Of a stretch of 64,000 nt of DNA, positions 10,656 through 21,758 are shown piece after piece. The stretch is taken from NCBI GenBank assembly GCA_963978905.1, contig OZ022261.1:6573992-6637991 (forward strand), written 5' to 3'. The notes beneath the pieces are model-generated. The model had not been told where the DNA came from, made no database searches, and saw nothing but the letters and a program-made list of their open reading frames with translations. The position numbers and the translations under genes were made by a program. Each line of letters opens with the position of its first letter. Positions within the stretch are counted from its first letter, which is position 1. Origin of the DNA: Trichostrongylus colubriformis (Eukaryota > Nematoda > Chromadorea > Rhabditida > Trichostrongylidae).

Positions 10656-12313
10656 ACCATTACCAAGGTTCATATGAGCACAGCAATTTTGTGCCAGTTT
10701 TTTTGGTAGTGGAAAGCACAAAATGTAAACTTTGTGCTCACTACATTACATATATGCCTGATTCATCTTACCCATGTGGGAATATCAGAAGGTTGAAGGG
10801 AGTCATGTTGAGCTTGAGTGTGTTCCCGATAGATATCACACTGCCTAAGGGGCCCTTGCTAAATCTAATAAAATTTGGTCAAGCCATAAGTACATCGGGG
10901 CTTGAGGCCAAAACCCTTCAATGTTTCGTACCAATCCAAATGGCTCACGCCTCTCAGCAAGAATTAAATGAGCCACAAGGAGTAAATTTGGCACATTGGA
11001 AATATTAATGTGGCGTTCAGCAGTGTAACAGTGGAGAAAAACGACATAAAACGGTGAGAAACTCGAGGTAAATAAGACCGCGCAAAACACCCTTCTCTTT
11101 CGCCTCTCTGCGTCGCTAGGTGGTGGAGTAGATGCAAGCGGTCGAGGGGCTCAATCAGAATGCTGCGAACGTTGTCGCGCCTTCGCCGCCAACTCGTCCG
11201 GCTGCAGGACTGCAGCGCGACACGCCGTGCTGCGAGGTCGAGATAAGACCATGAGCTGCGCTTTTTTTTATACGAGTTTCACCACGCATCACTTCTTTTG
11301 ATGTTGAAGGCTTGTTTCAGAAATCGTAATAATGATCATTCCCGAAAACTTGTCTGCTACTTGAAGGTTATCGCGGTCGTGAAACATGAAGAGGCGTTTT
11401 CTTCACAAAAATACCTGGATGCCCCTAATTGGGTGACCCTTACTGGACTTAGATCCGCACCGATTAGTTCTATAACTTCTCTTTTATCGCCTGTCAGAGG
11501 ACTAAGCAGTTATTGCATACCAGTTGGCTGGCTCACACTACTGTGCGCGTAAGGTCATGGGAGTCAGTGGGCCAAACGGAATTACCTTATTTCCAATAAA
11601 TTTACACAGTAACCAATACTACATCACGACCTACCCACTGTGGGCTGGTTTTCTGCCATTTTAAGTGTGTTCAGAATAACTTGGATATTGGTAATTTCTG
11701 TCGATTTTTTCGTGGTCTGAAGGCTGCATTGGAACCGAGTCATAAATTTTTGTTGTACGGACCCCCCCCCCCTCAGGTTGCGCTCCACCCACTGTGCCTA
11801 GGCCTCTTTCATGGGTACTCATGGCTGACATAGCCCATATTTCCCTCACGTTTGGACCATTTTAGAACCGAGCAAACAACTTTTGATCCAAAGACCGATC
11901 GTTTCACTGCACGCTCCGCCCACAGTGGGCGGAGCTTAACCGGGTCCACGTTTGCTCTTTACTTCTTGTACCATGTCCTACCGAACCCAAATGCGGTTCC
12001 TTTCATGTAACGTCTGAGCTCAGCTCACCGCCACAAATGCTCTGCCTACTGTGCCCAGGTCTCTTTCACAACTTTCAGGAACTCATCGCTAATCTTCATC
12101 CATCTTTTCCCCGGCTCGTGCGCGCTCAGCATACTATGGGGTCTGCATGCAGCGCCTCTAACGTACATCCACAATGATGAACACACAAGCCGCCTGTCTG
12201 GCTTCTAACGAGAATAGAGTATACATCTGCGAAGAGTGGTGTTTGGCACGCTCCAGAGGTGTGAGGCGTGCTACGAAGAGCCGACCTCCCTTACCTCTAT
12301 GTAACAAGGTCGC
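10656..12313. other. Gene-free DNA with repeat fragments
   Basis: 10850-10975 resembles the repeat A 3' part (GGCTCACGCCTCTCAGCAAG). 11090-11300 resembles 19010-19230 (shared GCGAACGTTG and GAGTTTCNCCACNCATCAC blocks). There is a poly-C run at 11761-11770 and a short palindrome CTCCGCCCACAGTGGGCGGA at 11915. No gene was supported. Confidence 0.4.
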
Positions 12314-12388
12314 CTAAGGCCGCTTTTATACTTTGCGCACCGACGCCGTCACCGGCGGCGACGGCGTCGGTGTATGAAAGCGGCCTAA
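12314..12388. repeat. 75-bp hairpin, probable minimal family Q relative
   Basis: The arms CTAAGGCCGCTTTTATAC and GTATGAAAGCGGCCTAA pair, as do ACCGACGCCGTC and GACGGCGTCGGT around a 9-base GC-rich loop. The outer AAGGCCGC and the TACTTTGCG block resemble the ends of family Q elements, so it may be a stripped terminal relic. Confidence 0.65.
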
Positions 12389-12790
12389 TTGCTCTATATG
12401 ATGCGGATTCCGTGACAGAACGGTCCTTTTGAGATGAGGCCTGCCAAGCTTACCGTCGCTCACTCGTGATGCGATGCACAACAAAATAGCTGTAGTCAAA
12501 CCAAAAAAGCATTGAAAGCTTTTAAACGGCAGTAAAAGATTTTAAAAATCTGAAGTTTAGTACTGTGGGCGATATTACACAAATCTGTGTGTTTCAATTA
12601 CCACTTTATTACTAAAGCATGAGCGAAACCAAATGTATTAACGAACTCGAAATGAATGCATACCATAACTAAATAAAATGATGGCGAACAAGTAAATATG
12701 AAACATAAAGGTACAATTACAAACAAATGCAATCACGTGCTTAATTATCGAATTTGTTGTAGTAGACCATCGAAAAAGCTTCCGGAGAAA
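12389..12790. other. Downstream flank of the aquaporin gene
   Basis: No gene is seen. On minus there is an AATAAA at 12610-12605, about 180 bases past the aquaporin stop, a fitting poly(A) signal. It sits just after a GCTTTAG that could serve as an acceptor for a last exon. Confidence 0.4.
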
Positions 12791-15700
12791 TTAGTCGCCT
12801 CTCGTTTTGATGTGCGAGTCGCCACTCGTGTATACAGGCAAACTTACATTGTAACCTTTTGAGGACACTTCAAGTTCTTCGTTGAGCCCATGAAGTCCAA
12901 CGAATAATTTGTAGATCCAGGCGCCGAGAACAGCGCCAATCAGTGGACCCACAATCGGAATCCAGAAATAGAATCCATAGGCGCTGAAATTGAAACCACA
13001 ATTTCTGAAGCGATGCACTCAGGGTTCAGCAACAATTCCGGAACTCTCAAGGCAGTTGTGTTTTGGGTTGGAAAAGTTGGGGGGTTCGCACACATTGGAT
13101 TGGAAGAGAGGGTATTCGAGTAGAAAATCCCATTCCTTGATGAATCCTCAAACATTACGTTTTCACGATTTTTGTGGGTAACCAAATAATTTTTAACGAA
13201 GGCTGACAGGTCGAAGTGTGGCTTTCTGAAACGAGGTTCATACCAGCATCAGGGTCCGAGGTGCTATCTGCCAGTCTGCGTTCCATATCTGCTGCGTGCC
13301 TGTAGGTGCAGAGATCCGAGGTTTCTAAGGGGAGCGTATCAACATACATATAGTAAATGTATGTATGATATGCAGTAAATACCGATGTCGGCTCCGACAG
13401 GTAAGTGGTTTTGTGTTAGCGTCAAATTCTGCTGAGTTCGGCCCCATGAGTTTGTCGTTTTTGGGAAAAAATTTTTGTTTGAAAAATAGGACATTACTTC
13501 TGGAATAATCCAATACACTGTCAATTTTGCGCACCCAAATTCAAGGATCTCCTCTCTTACTCATGATACCCTGTCAGGTATCTTGATAAACATACAGGCG
13601 AATTGCAAGCACCTCTTCAGAATTTAATTATATTACATTTGATAATAATTGTAACGTTATAAGCTGTGATAAGCTATTTTCCCTCCGATGTTCGCATTGC
13701 GGAAACCTACTTTTTCCACTACTTTGTATTAGATTACCGCATATGTTGTAAAGGGATATAAAGGCACTGAAAAGGTACCGGAAAACTATTTGCTTTAAAA
13801 AAGCCGTTTCTTAGCAAGGTGAAGTATGCAAAAAATGAAATCTCAGTTCATAATATTATGAGTATTTCCCTGAAAATGCCGAAAAACATGTGCATCAAAT
13901 ATCCACCCTTGTGACCTTGCAAGCTTGAGCCCGTTCGAGAAACTACAGCGCGTTTCACCAGGGTTAATACAGAGTCAAATAACGAACACTCCATGTATTT
14001 TGGGCCACTACTGCATACTTCCTACTCTATTCCCCGCATCCTTCTTGCAGTTCGATTTTTTACGAGCCTGCTTTGCGAGGTTATACTTGGCTGAGCCATG
14101 CGGTGATCTGTTTTAGCATAATAGGCCTATGAATATTCATCCCGCCAACCCTAAAAGAATAGCGTTCGTTCGTTTTCTCTTTCTACTTGATTGATCAATC
14201 GCTACACAAATGCTAATCGCAATCAAGGTAACCGATCTATGACTTCCGAACTTCAGTCGCATTCAAGCGACTAACTTCACGGCACATTCTGCGTCCCAAT
14301 ATGTTCGATTAGCATTGGAACTGAATATCTACATTACCAGTATGTGAGCGAAAGCAATCGTACCAACCTGAACACCTGCCAACCGTAGCCAGCACATAAG
14401 ACGAACAGCCTCGGGCCGAGGTCTCGAGCTGGATTGATAGCGAAACCGCCATTGGCACCGAATGTCATGGCAACCTTGAAACACTGAATTTTTCCCAAAT
14501 CTATCGAAGAGTTGAGTAGGTGAACATCCGACCATGCTCATGATTGATCCGGCCAGTGGTGGCACAAGTCCAACAGGAATTCCATGCCGCTTGTCCGTGA
14601 TCATACAAATCAAGCCGGAGAGAATGGCTGTGCCAATGATCTGCAAGGTGGTTAAGTGACTTATTGCAATTTTTCCAGTACATTTACACGCTGCTCGATC
14701 AGAAAATCCAGCTTTCCCGAGGAAGGCCATTGCAGAAAGCCGACGCAGTCAGCGCAGTTTTAAGAATTTTGGTCCGAAGCGTATTCACATGGTCTATCGG
14801 CCAAGTTCACAGCCATAGGGTTTACTTGATTAAAATTAACTTAGAATAAAAACAGGAATCAGAACATTCCGTGTAGCAATGGCTGGCTCTTACTTGCTCC
14901 TGAGTGTAGACCAGGACACTCGAATTGGATCAGACCATAGGAACCCCAACTACTACGTCTTTTCACGCGCGGCCGGCTCCCACTCTATGCAAAAGTGCCA
15001 TTGTCGTGCGCGATGCCGCAATTCACGTGCTGAGACCCATTTCGTGTGTCCTGGTCTGCACACGTAGCTGTGTAATTACTTGTGAATGGAACAGAGTATA
15101 CTCTTGGTACACAATTCTAAGTCCTTAATCCATATTTTTACAAAGAAACACCTGATCAAGAAGACTGCCCCACGTGCTCATATAAGAAGTGGGAAATGTC
15201 GTGAATAGACCAGCAGTGCCTTGTGCTCCAGTCACTTGACGAACGCCGTTGTCGAGCTTCCAGAGATCGTCTATATTTGCATGGATGAATATTACACTTC
15301 CAATTATCACATGAAACATGATTGAGCATCACCCGTAATCGAGATAAATAAGAAAGAATACCGTGGTGTCCAAAGTAACTGACGGCCGTGCCAAGATAAG
15401 CGCCGATCACTTGAGCTATTGTGTATAAAATGACTTTCCACCCAGGAATATTACCCAGTATACATTGAGCAACGGATATGGCCGGATTTAGATGGGCACC
15501 TGCAACTCGTATGATTTACCGGTTCTTCGAGATTATGCCATCTATCGTAATCGCCCCTTCCTTGATAAAGAGGCAGAAGGGTCAACGACTTTGTTTAGAT
15601 TAATTTCGATCGACTGGAGAATTTGGAGATATAGATTCTGGACGGTACAATAGTAGAAAGAGAGCAGAATGAACTCGTCAAAACCCAAGAAAGGACGTGC

Positions 15701-16773
15701 TTTCGCGTTCTCTGCATCACTGAGGGGTGAAGCAGACGGCGAATGCAGCTAAGCAGGCAAACCGCGTTATTGCTCCACCCCTCGCGCTACGAATGTCCAT
15801 GGAAGCCGCGTAACAGAAGTGCATTGGGACAGGACGCCGACAAAAGCTCAAGGCGCGTTAGCGCGTGCGCCACAGTTCATTTCTTTGGAAATTATCACTT
15901 CTTATCAGGAACATGTCACTACTGTTGCATGAATCATTTCTTTGGAACTCGTCACTTCACATAAGGAGCATGTCCTTCCTGTTGTGACCTCCCTCGTTAA
16001 CCCTAATGGTGTTTCAAAAAACATGAAAATAAACGTGGCATCGTAAGTCTATGCGCCTTCGGCTCAACTTACCTTACAGCTTACCCTACTTCAACTTTCG
16101 AACTTGGTAGGTGACTTCACAAGTGCACATTTAGTAAATAGGATGTAAGAATGGCGGGAAAGCTCTTCAATATTTTTTCAAGGCAAGCCATTTTGTTTCG
16201 CAGAGAAATACGGGCATCAATTATGGTATACACCATCGTTGCTGATGACTTCTTCAATCCCTGGGCCGCTCATATTCAACACCACGCTTTCTAATACAAT
16301 ATTTTTTAAAGGAATCACTCTCCAAATTCCTAGAATTTTTTTTACTGTGACAACCGCATGTCGGAAGTGGCTCGACCTTCGCCGAATCTGGTTCCCACGT
16401 CACCTTGCTGACCATTCGAAACCTCCGCTTTCATTACTGTTGGCAATGAAGAATTCAAGACTGTTGTTTGATGAGCCTTTACAGACATACCTGACACACT
16501 AGCAGCAAGGTAGACAGCAAACATGAATCCTATGCCCCAGGCTATATGAGCAGACGTCGAATTTCCACCAACAGCAACGGCTGCTTGAATATTGGCAGCC
16601 GTGCCGATAAGCTGAAGATATGCAGTTTCCTTCGTGGATTTTTTTTTTTCAAAATAAAGCGGTCCACTCACCAGCAGGAAAAATGTACCGAGACATTCAG
16701 CGAGCAACTCTCGAATGAGTTTGTTGTCTTCGATCCGTAGTGTGTTGCTGATACGATCCCGGAATTCCTCCAT
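12791..16773 (-). CDS. Aquaglyceroporin (MIP family), seven exons
   Basis: This is a membrane channel for water and probably glycerol. Exons: 16773-16672, 16611-16491, 15499-15362, 15270-15152, 14640-14533, 14474-14368, 12983-12791. They join to about 295 aa, a normal family length. The N-terminal helix [14 protein letters not shown] is followed by [13 protein letters not shown], the first NPA box in [10 protein letters not shown] (residues 79-81) and the second in [14 protein letters not shown] (residues 210-212). The Asp after NPAR is the aquaglyceroporin hallmark. The end reads [19 protein letters not shown], then [16 protein letters not shown]. An AATGTTCAG acceptor lies two bases before the start ATG, consistent with trans-splicing. 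Two doubtful points: exon 5 ends at a weak GTCGGA donor, chosen because it keeps family spacing, and a strong GTAAGT after KGYN in the last exon could lead to another small exon. The 1.4 kb last intron holds no recognised repeat. Confidence 0.9.
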
Positions 16774-16784
16774 TTCTGAACATT
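16774..16784 (-). promoter_or_regulatory. Probable trans-splice acceptor of the aquaporin gene
   Basis: On minus, AATGTTCAG precedes AA and then the start ATG. The in-frame product begins [13 protein letters not shown]. No upstream coding exon is required. Confidence 0.5.
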
Positions 16785-17497
16785 ATGACATTGTATTTTA
16801 GTGCCTGAGGATATTTGTCGTAATCGTTTGTGCGCAAACGATCAGTGAAAAACTGGCGAGCACCAATCAACTGGGCATTCGACAAAAACGATTTGGAGGT
16901 TGATCAATGGGATAAGTTTCACCGCAGGATGCGGCGAGATGAGTGTGAAGTGGGGATCTGATGATTACCGTATCCTGCGCCTCACTTGAGATGTTTTCAC
17001 ATTAGGACCCAATTGCGTACGGCACTCGTGGCTCGCACGCATCGCACCGCAAGCCAACGCTAGAGTATGGAACTTGTCCTAACGACACACACGCTGTGAT
17101 ATCAGAGTTGTAATGGATCAGCAAATTATGACAGCTTTCTGTTAACTATAGAACTTCTCTCATGAAACTCAAATCCATCGATAAGCATGTTTATGAGTTC
17201 AAAAATTGCTTCAATCAGTTATAGCAGCTACTGACGAGTATAATAGAAAATGGAAGTCTTAGCACACGCAGCTGTCAAAAGTATTTCTAATGCTCCGCCA
17301 TACTCAAGTATTTCTAGATCTAAGTAAAAAGTGCCCTTCCATGACAAGAAACCCATATCTCCCACTAATCAGGCATGGGAATGGACCTTTTTGCTATGTC
17401 GTTCGATTTTCTTTATCCTCCAGAACTGTCAACGGAGCCTGGATTCTTCAAACGTCTTCACTACAAATAACGACTTGAGTAGCGGCAGTATACAATT
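16785..17497. other. Upstream region of the aquaporin gene, nothing recognised
   Basis: No gene was supported on either strand. The minus-strand promoter should lie here. A minus frame through 16885-16697 overlaps exon 1 out of frame and is treated as chance. Confidence 0.35.
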
Positions 17498-17947
17498 TGA
17501 AAGAATCGTCCACGGGAATTCACAATCCTAATTCCTTTTGGAATCACTCCGCTAGATACAGTGGATGGACTCGAACACGAAGGACCAATGATTTCCTTCC
17601 AAAGTAGAAATCTAGAAAATGTAAGGAGAGCATTTCGTTTGAATTCCCGCTACATTTCTCGACACAATATTTGAACAGCCGTCAGCGGCCAGAGCGCAGT
17701 TCAAATTTTCGCGCCCAATGTTGGTTTGCTTTTTTACCTTGCGTCCCTGACCACAGGTCTATCGGCTCATTAGTCATCAGCTCTCTAGTGTCCAAACCCA
17801 CTCGGACGCCCCATACTGTGGACCGTCTTTTTGGGGGGCTCTATCTCAATCGGATTCTTGTATATGCGCGTAAAACTTTGCATGCGATCCTTAGTAAGCA
17901 ATTATAAAATAAATATATGAGAAGAATATAAATTTCCGTTCCTTTGA
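17498..17947. mobile_element. Foldback MITE, family U, degraded copy 3
   Basis: The left end GAAAGAATCGTCCACGGGAA and right part (CTATCTCAATCGGATTCTTG, CGCGTAAAACTTTGCATGCG, AATAAATATATGAGAAG) match family U. The middle has diverged strongly, so this copy is the oldest of the three. Confidence 0.6.
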
Positions 17948-19489
17948 ATGCCTTATGAATAAAGTGAACAGCGATGTGAAGACGCTTGTACTCCCTTTCA
18001 GAAAGGGCTTTTCCACTTCTTGTTGGATGGAACATAGTATGAGATAAGGAGAACTGCTGCAGCAAAATAAGGTTCTCCGATTTTATCTAAATTATAAGTA
18101 AAATCTTCTATTATCTGCATACAGTTATTATTCAGAGAATGTGCAATTGAACAATGAAGACAGGGGAGAAGCTAGTGATAACCTGCATGTCACTCATTAA
18201 CAACGTAGCAGTTCAGTCACTTGTAAACAGGTAACATCGGTGAAGGGTTAACATCGGCGACACTTGACCGGAATACTGACAAGTTACGCAAAATTACCGC
18301 AAAAGGCGTGTACAACCATTCTTCACGTTCCCGCCCCTTCAGCAGAGAAATGCGATTAGTAGACCTGTGATCGAAGTTTTTCTGAGGCAAGAGTATCGGG
18401 TACTCCAAAAAAAGCCTGTCAATCGCACGGACTTCAGGGATGCGCTTTGGTAGATCGATTTTCTGTAACACTCGCATCTTTTATCATACTGCGAAGAGAT
18501 CTGATGCGATGATTGGAGCGACAAACCGTCGAATAGTTCAGAAAAGACAGCGGCTAGGAACTATAACAGTGGCACGGTTTTCCGAAATGAGCCATTTCTT
18601 GCTCACTAGGGTTTACATCGTGCAATGTGGTGGGATGGTTGATGGACCCGAGAAAATACTCCAGGGACAGTCCTCTACACGCTGAAGGAGTTTTCGCTCT
18701 TAATCGCCAGAAGAGGGAGACATCTTTACGGTCTCGGAAGGACGTACAATATTCGCGTCAACCTGAGGCATCTGCGAAGTTAAATAGGACGATCCACTCG
18801 CGGCTAGCCCCATAGCTCTGGTTGTAGTTACCCTCTGCCCTTTCAGGCCAAAAAAGGCGCCAGATTTCATTACTTGTTGTCCCTCGTGAGGCGACCCCTG
18901 CAGTGATCCATACTGTAAATTAGTGAAAGAACGGTATGAAACGGTCGAAAGTTCAAGAAACACGTTCCCGAAACCCTCGTCTTCCTTTTCCCTTTGACCC
19001 CTCTGTATCACTATTCGGTGGGAGATAGATGCATGCGGCGATGGCTAGTCAGCCAGCAGCGAACGTTGCTCAACCTTCTCCTGTAACTCGCACATCGGAT
19101 GCGAGGCATCGCGATTGACAGCTTTCTGAATAGTGGCAAAGACTTCAAAACCCACCTCTTGAATGAGAGTTTCGCCACACATCACCTTTTCACATGGAAT
19201 GTCTGTTTTCAGAGAGCATGTCTTCCCCCTTCCCATTTTCTCCCTATTCCTTAACGAGAATGGCTGCTCTTCGTGTCAGTGTTCTTACTAGTTACAAGCG
19301 TTCCGGTGAAAAAAGCCCAATGATTCTCATGGGATGGGATTAAGTTATTGTCCATTATTCGTGAGAACTTCTTCCTCTTAAAGAGAGGGAATGGTTAACC
19401 GCGAAGCTACAACTGCATGATTCCGGCTTTGAAATTCCAAATCCCTTTGTGTGCTCGTTTTCATGACACTCCAGAAAATATTGCAATTC
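17948..19489. other. Gene-poor DNA, no supported gene
   Basis: No exon with family support was found. The 19010-19230 stretch is related to 11090-11300, so it is probably old repeat DNA. Confidence 0.35.
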
Positions 19490-20233
19490 TAGCGAAGTTA
19501 TAACCAATGTCATGCAATGAGCGCTGTGGCAAACCTGCGCATGGTACGACGCCACTGTGTGTGGCCCATGCTGTCGCGTCCTAATCGTCGAAATCATACT
19601 ATACAGAATCATTTCTGTAGTGTGTTTTTCGCAATCCCAAGCAAAGGGCGATACCCGTCCACCGCGATGAACGGGCAACGGGCGAGTTGCGAGCGGGAAG
19701 GTCGCATTCTTGGCGTTGAGGACCGTGTCGTGGCAATTTTGTCGCGACAGCGACTCGCTCATCTGAGCGGTTTCTAAATGTAAGCAGTTATGCGATTTGG
19801 GAAGCTGCCCCGCTGAAACGAATAAAAATATGCAGCCAGTTCTTGTGCAGGGAAAATAGTTTTTCATACCCTCTTTTGCACCAAATTTAAATGCAATTTC
19901 CAAAAAAAAATTCAGAAATTAATTAAGAGCGGAGGGGGTGTGGTGACAGGTGCCGCGCACCCTTTTTTCATGGTACGGGGATCAGATACCGCATCAACGT
20001 CCGCCCAGGCCAATCAAGCCTTCCATCCCTCCGGCGTAGGTGAATTGGTACCACACTCATCTTGGAGGATAAAAGCACTTACTTGTTCATCGGCTCGCCC
20101 CGCAAGTCATTGTATAGGCCAAACGCATTCACCTGCTACCACGATTCTGAATGGAACTGGAATGCGTGGCGGAATCCCACAGAGGAATTTTTCCTCTGTG
20201 GGATTCCGCCACGCATTCTAGTTCCATTCAGAA
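19490..20233 (+). repeat. Repeat A copy 7, near full length, ending in a hairpin
   Basis: The core (19540-19780) is followed by the A-rich stretch, TAAGAGCGGAGGGGGTGTGG and the 3' part. Its end is folded into the near-perfect palindrome at 20145-20233. With copy 5 it defines the element's order of parts. Confidence 0.65.
20145..20233. repeat. Near-perfect palindrome with 43-bp arms
   Basis: The left arm begins TTCTGAATGGAACTGGAATG and continues with CGTGGCGGAATCCCACAGAG. The right arm is its complement with only one or two mismatches, and the spacer is about 3 bases. The right arm is an inverted copy of the repeat A 3' end, as if the terminus was duplicated head to head. Confidence 0.75.
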
Positions 20234-20364
20234 TAGCCTTTTTCCAGTTTCTAGTTTTTCAGTTCTGCCACGAACATCTTATTTTTTGATTTTTGTTTGT
20301 ATTAGCTCTACCTTTTACTTGCTTTGCGTTTGATTTTACAAATAATTCACCCTTGTAACGACAC

Positions 20365-20815
20365 CACAGTACGTATGGTCCGCTCCCAATTTCACAGATT
20401 CTCCGAGCTTTTTGGCATATTCGCCGTATGGTCATAGCCTTTTATCACTATTTAGATCCTCTCAAAAAAAAAGTACGTCACCGATACTGGAAGAAAGAAA
20501 TTATTGGGGTAGGACCCGAGCGGTTATGATGACCATTCCCCATGCAAGGAGCGCTGCCGCAGACCCGCGCCTAATACGACGCCACTGTGAGTGGCCCATG
20601 CGATCGCGTTCTAATCAGCGAAATCATACTATACAGAATCATTTCTGTAGTGTGTTTTTCGCAATCCCAACCAAAAGGCGATACCCGTCTACCGCGATGA
20701 ACGGGAAACGGGCGAGTTGCGAGCGGGAAGAACGCCTTTATGGCATTGAGGACCGTGTCGTGACTTTTTGTCGCGACAGCGACTCGCTCATCTGAGCGGT
20801 TTCTAATAAAATCAC
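20365..20815 (+). repeat. Repeat A copy 8
   Basis: It starts at GTACGTATGGTCCGCTCCC, carries the lead-in and the core, and stops after CATCTGAGCGGTTTCTAATA. The 3' part is absent. Confidence 0.6.
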
Positions 20816-21542
20816 ATATGGGTTCAGGTGGCAATTTACCCGCTCAGAGCGTTCCGACCTGCACGCGCATGCTTACAGCGCCCAATGAAGTGCTCTCGGA
20901 ACACCAGGCTCCAGATCGCTTCACTATCGTGAGCTTGTGTAAGCTTGTTGATAGCTGTTCTCCACTGGTTCTGGCGAGATGGAAAGCTCAACTGAATTGT
21001 ATAAATTGTGCTGCGAAATCAGTACTCTATTGTTTAACATCTATGCTATCAGGACTTGAAAATTGGTATTATCACGACAAATCACAATAGGCGTACAGCT
21101 GCGATCATTACAAATTTTCCTACAAAATGGTACCATCAGTGAATACAATACCAGTGTTACGTATTGATTCCGCATGAAATGCTTTGCCAAAATTAATCGC
21201 TTTTGTACAATAGAGAGTGTGAAGCATAGCTTACTCACACAGTAGGCGAAGAGAGGATTTCTGAAAAAAAATTGCCGGATCCAAAGCAATGATTCATAAC
21301 GGACGTATGTGAACAGTGCAGAGGACGCGATGCAACTGTAAAAGTCATAGAGGGAAATGATTACAAGCACTGGCAACCAAAAATAAGGGAAGGCATATAT
21401 GCCATTCTTCAAGAAATATATAATCATCCCGAGGGCAACCGATGGGAAAACTCAGTAACAGCCTCCTTGGGATCGCCACGCATACTACTGCGCGGCACGT
21501 ATACTACTGCCAGGGCTCCGTATTTAGTTGGGCCCTGCAGCG
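20816..21542. other. No supported gene; hydrophobic minus frame
   Basis: On minus, 21427-21041 is open and rich in membrane-like segments (FWLPVLVIISLYDFYSCIAS). Nematode chemoreceptor exons look like this, but I see no diagnostic motif and no coherent partner exons. It may be a decayed receptor or chance AT-rich frame. Confidence 0.25.
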
Positions 21543-21758
21543 GTACCCTTATGTCAGGATTTCGCACGACGACGAGCGGCGTGCGAAGCAGTGTGTGCGA
21601 GCTATGCCAGTCGCGGTAGTTGGGTCTTGGAACGATTACACGGTAACGCACTTGACTTGCAATCGCTTTGGGACGCAACAACATGGCGCCTTGAGCTCGT
21701 CCGTATTGCTTGGCTTGCGACATGTCGCGGTGCGAAATCCTGACATAAGGGTACACAC
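21543..21758. mobile_element. Palindromic MITE, family S, copy 1
   Basis: The ends are GTACCCTTATGTCAGGATTT and its complement AAATCCTGACATAAGGGTAC, with CGCAC/GTGCG continuing inward. The centre holds TTGGGTCTTGGAACGATTAC. A second copy is at 63229-63450 and a fragment at 39797-39900. Confidence 0.7.
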
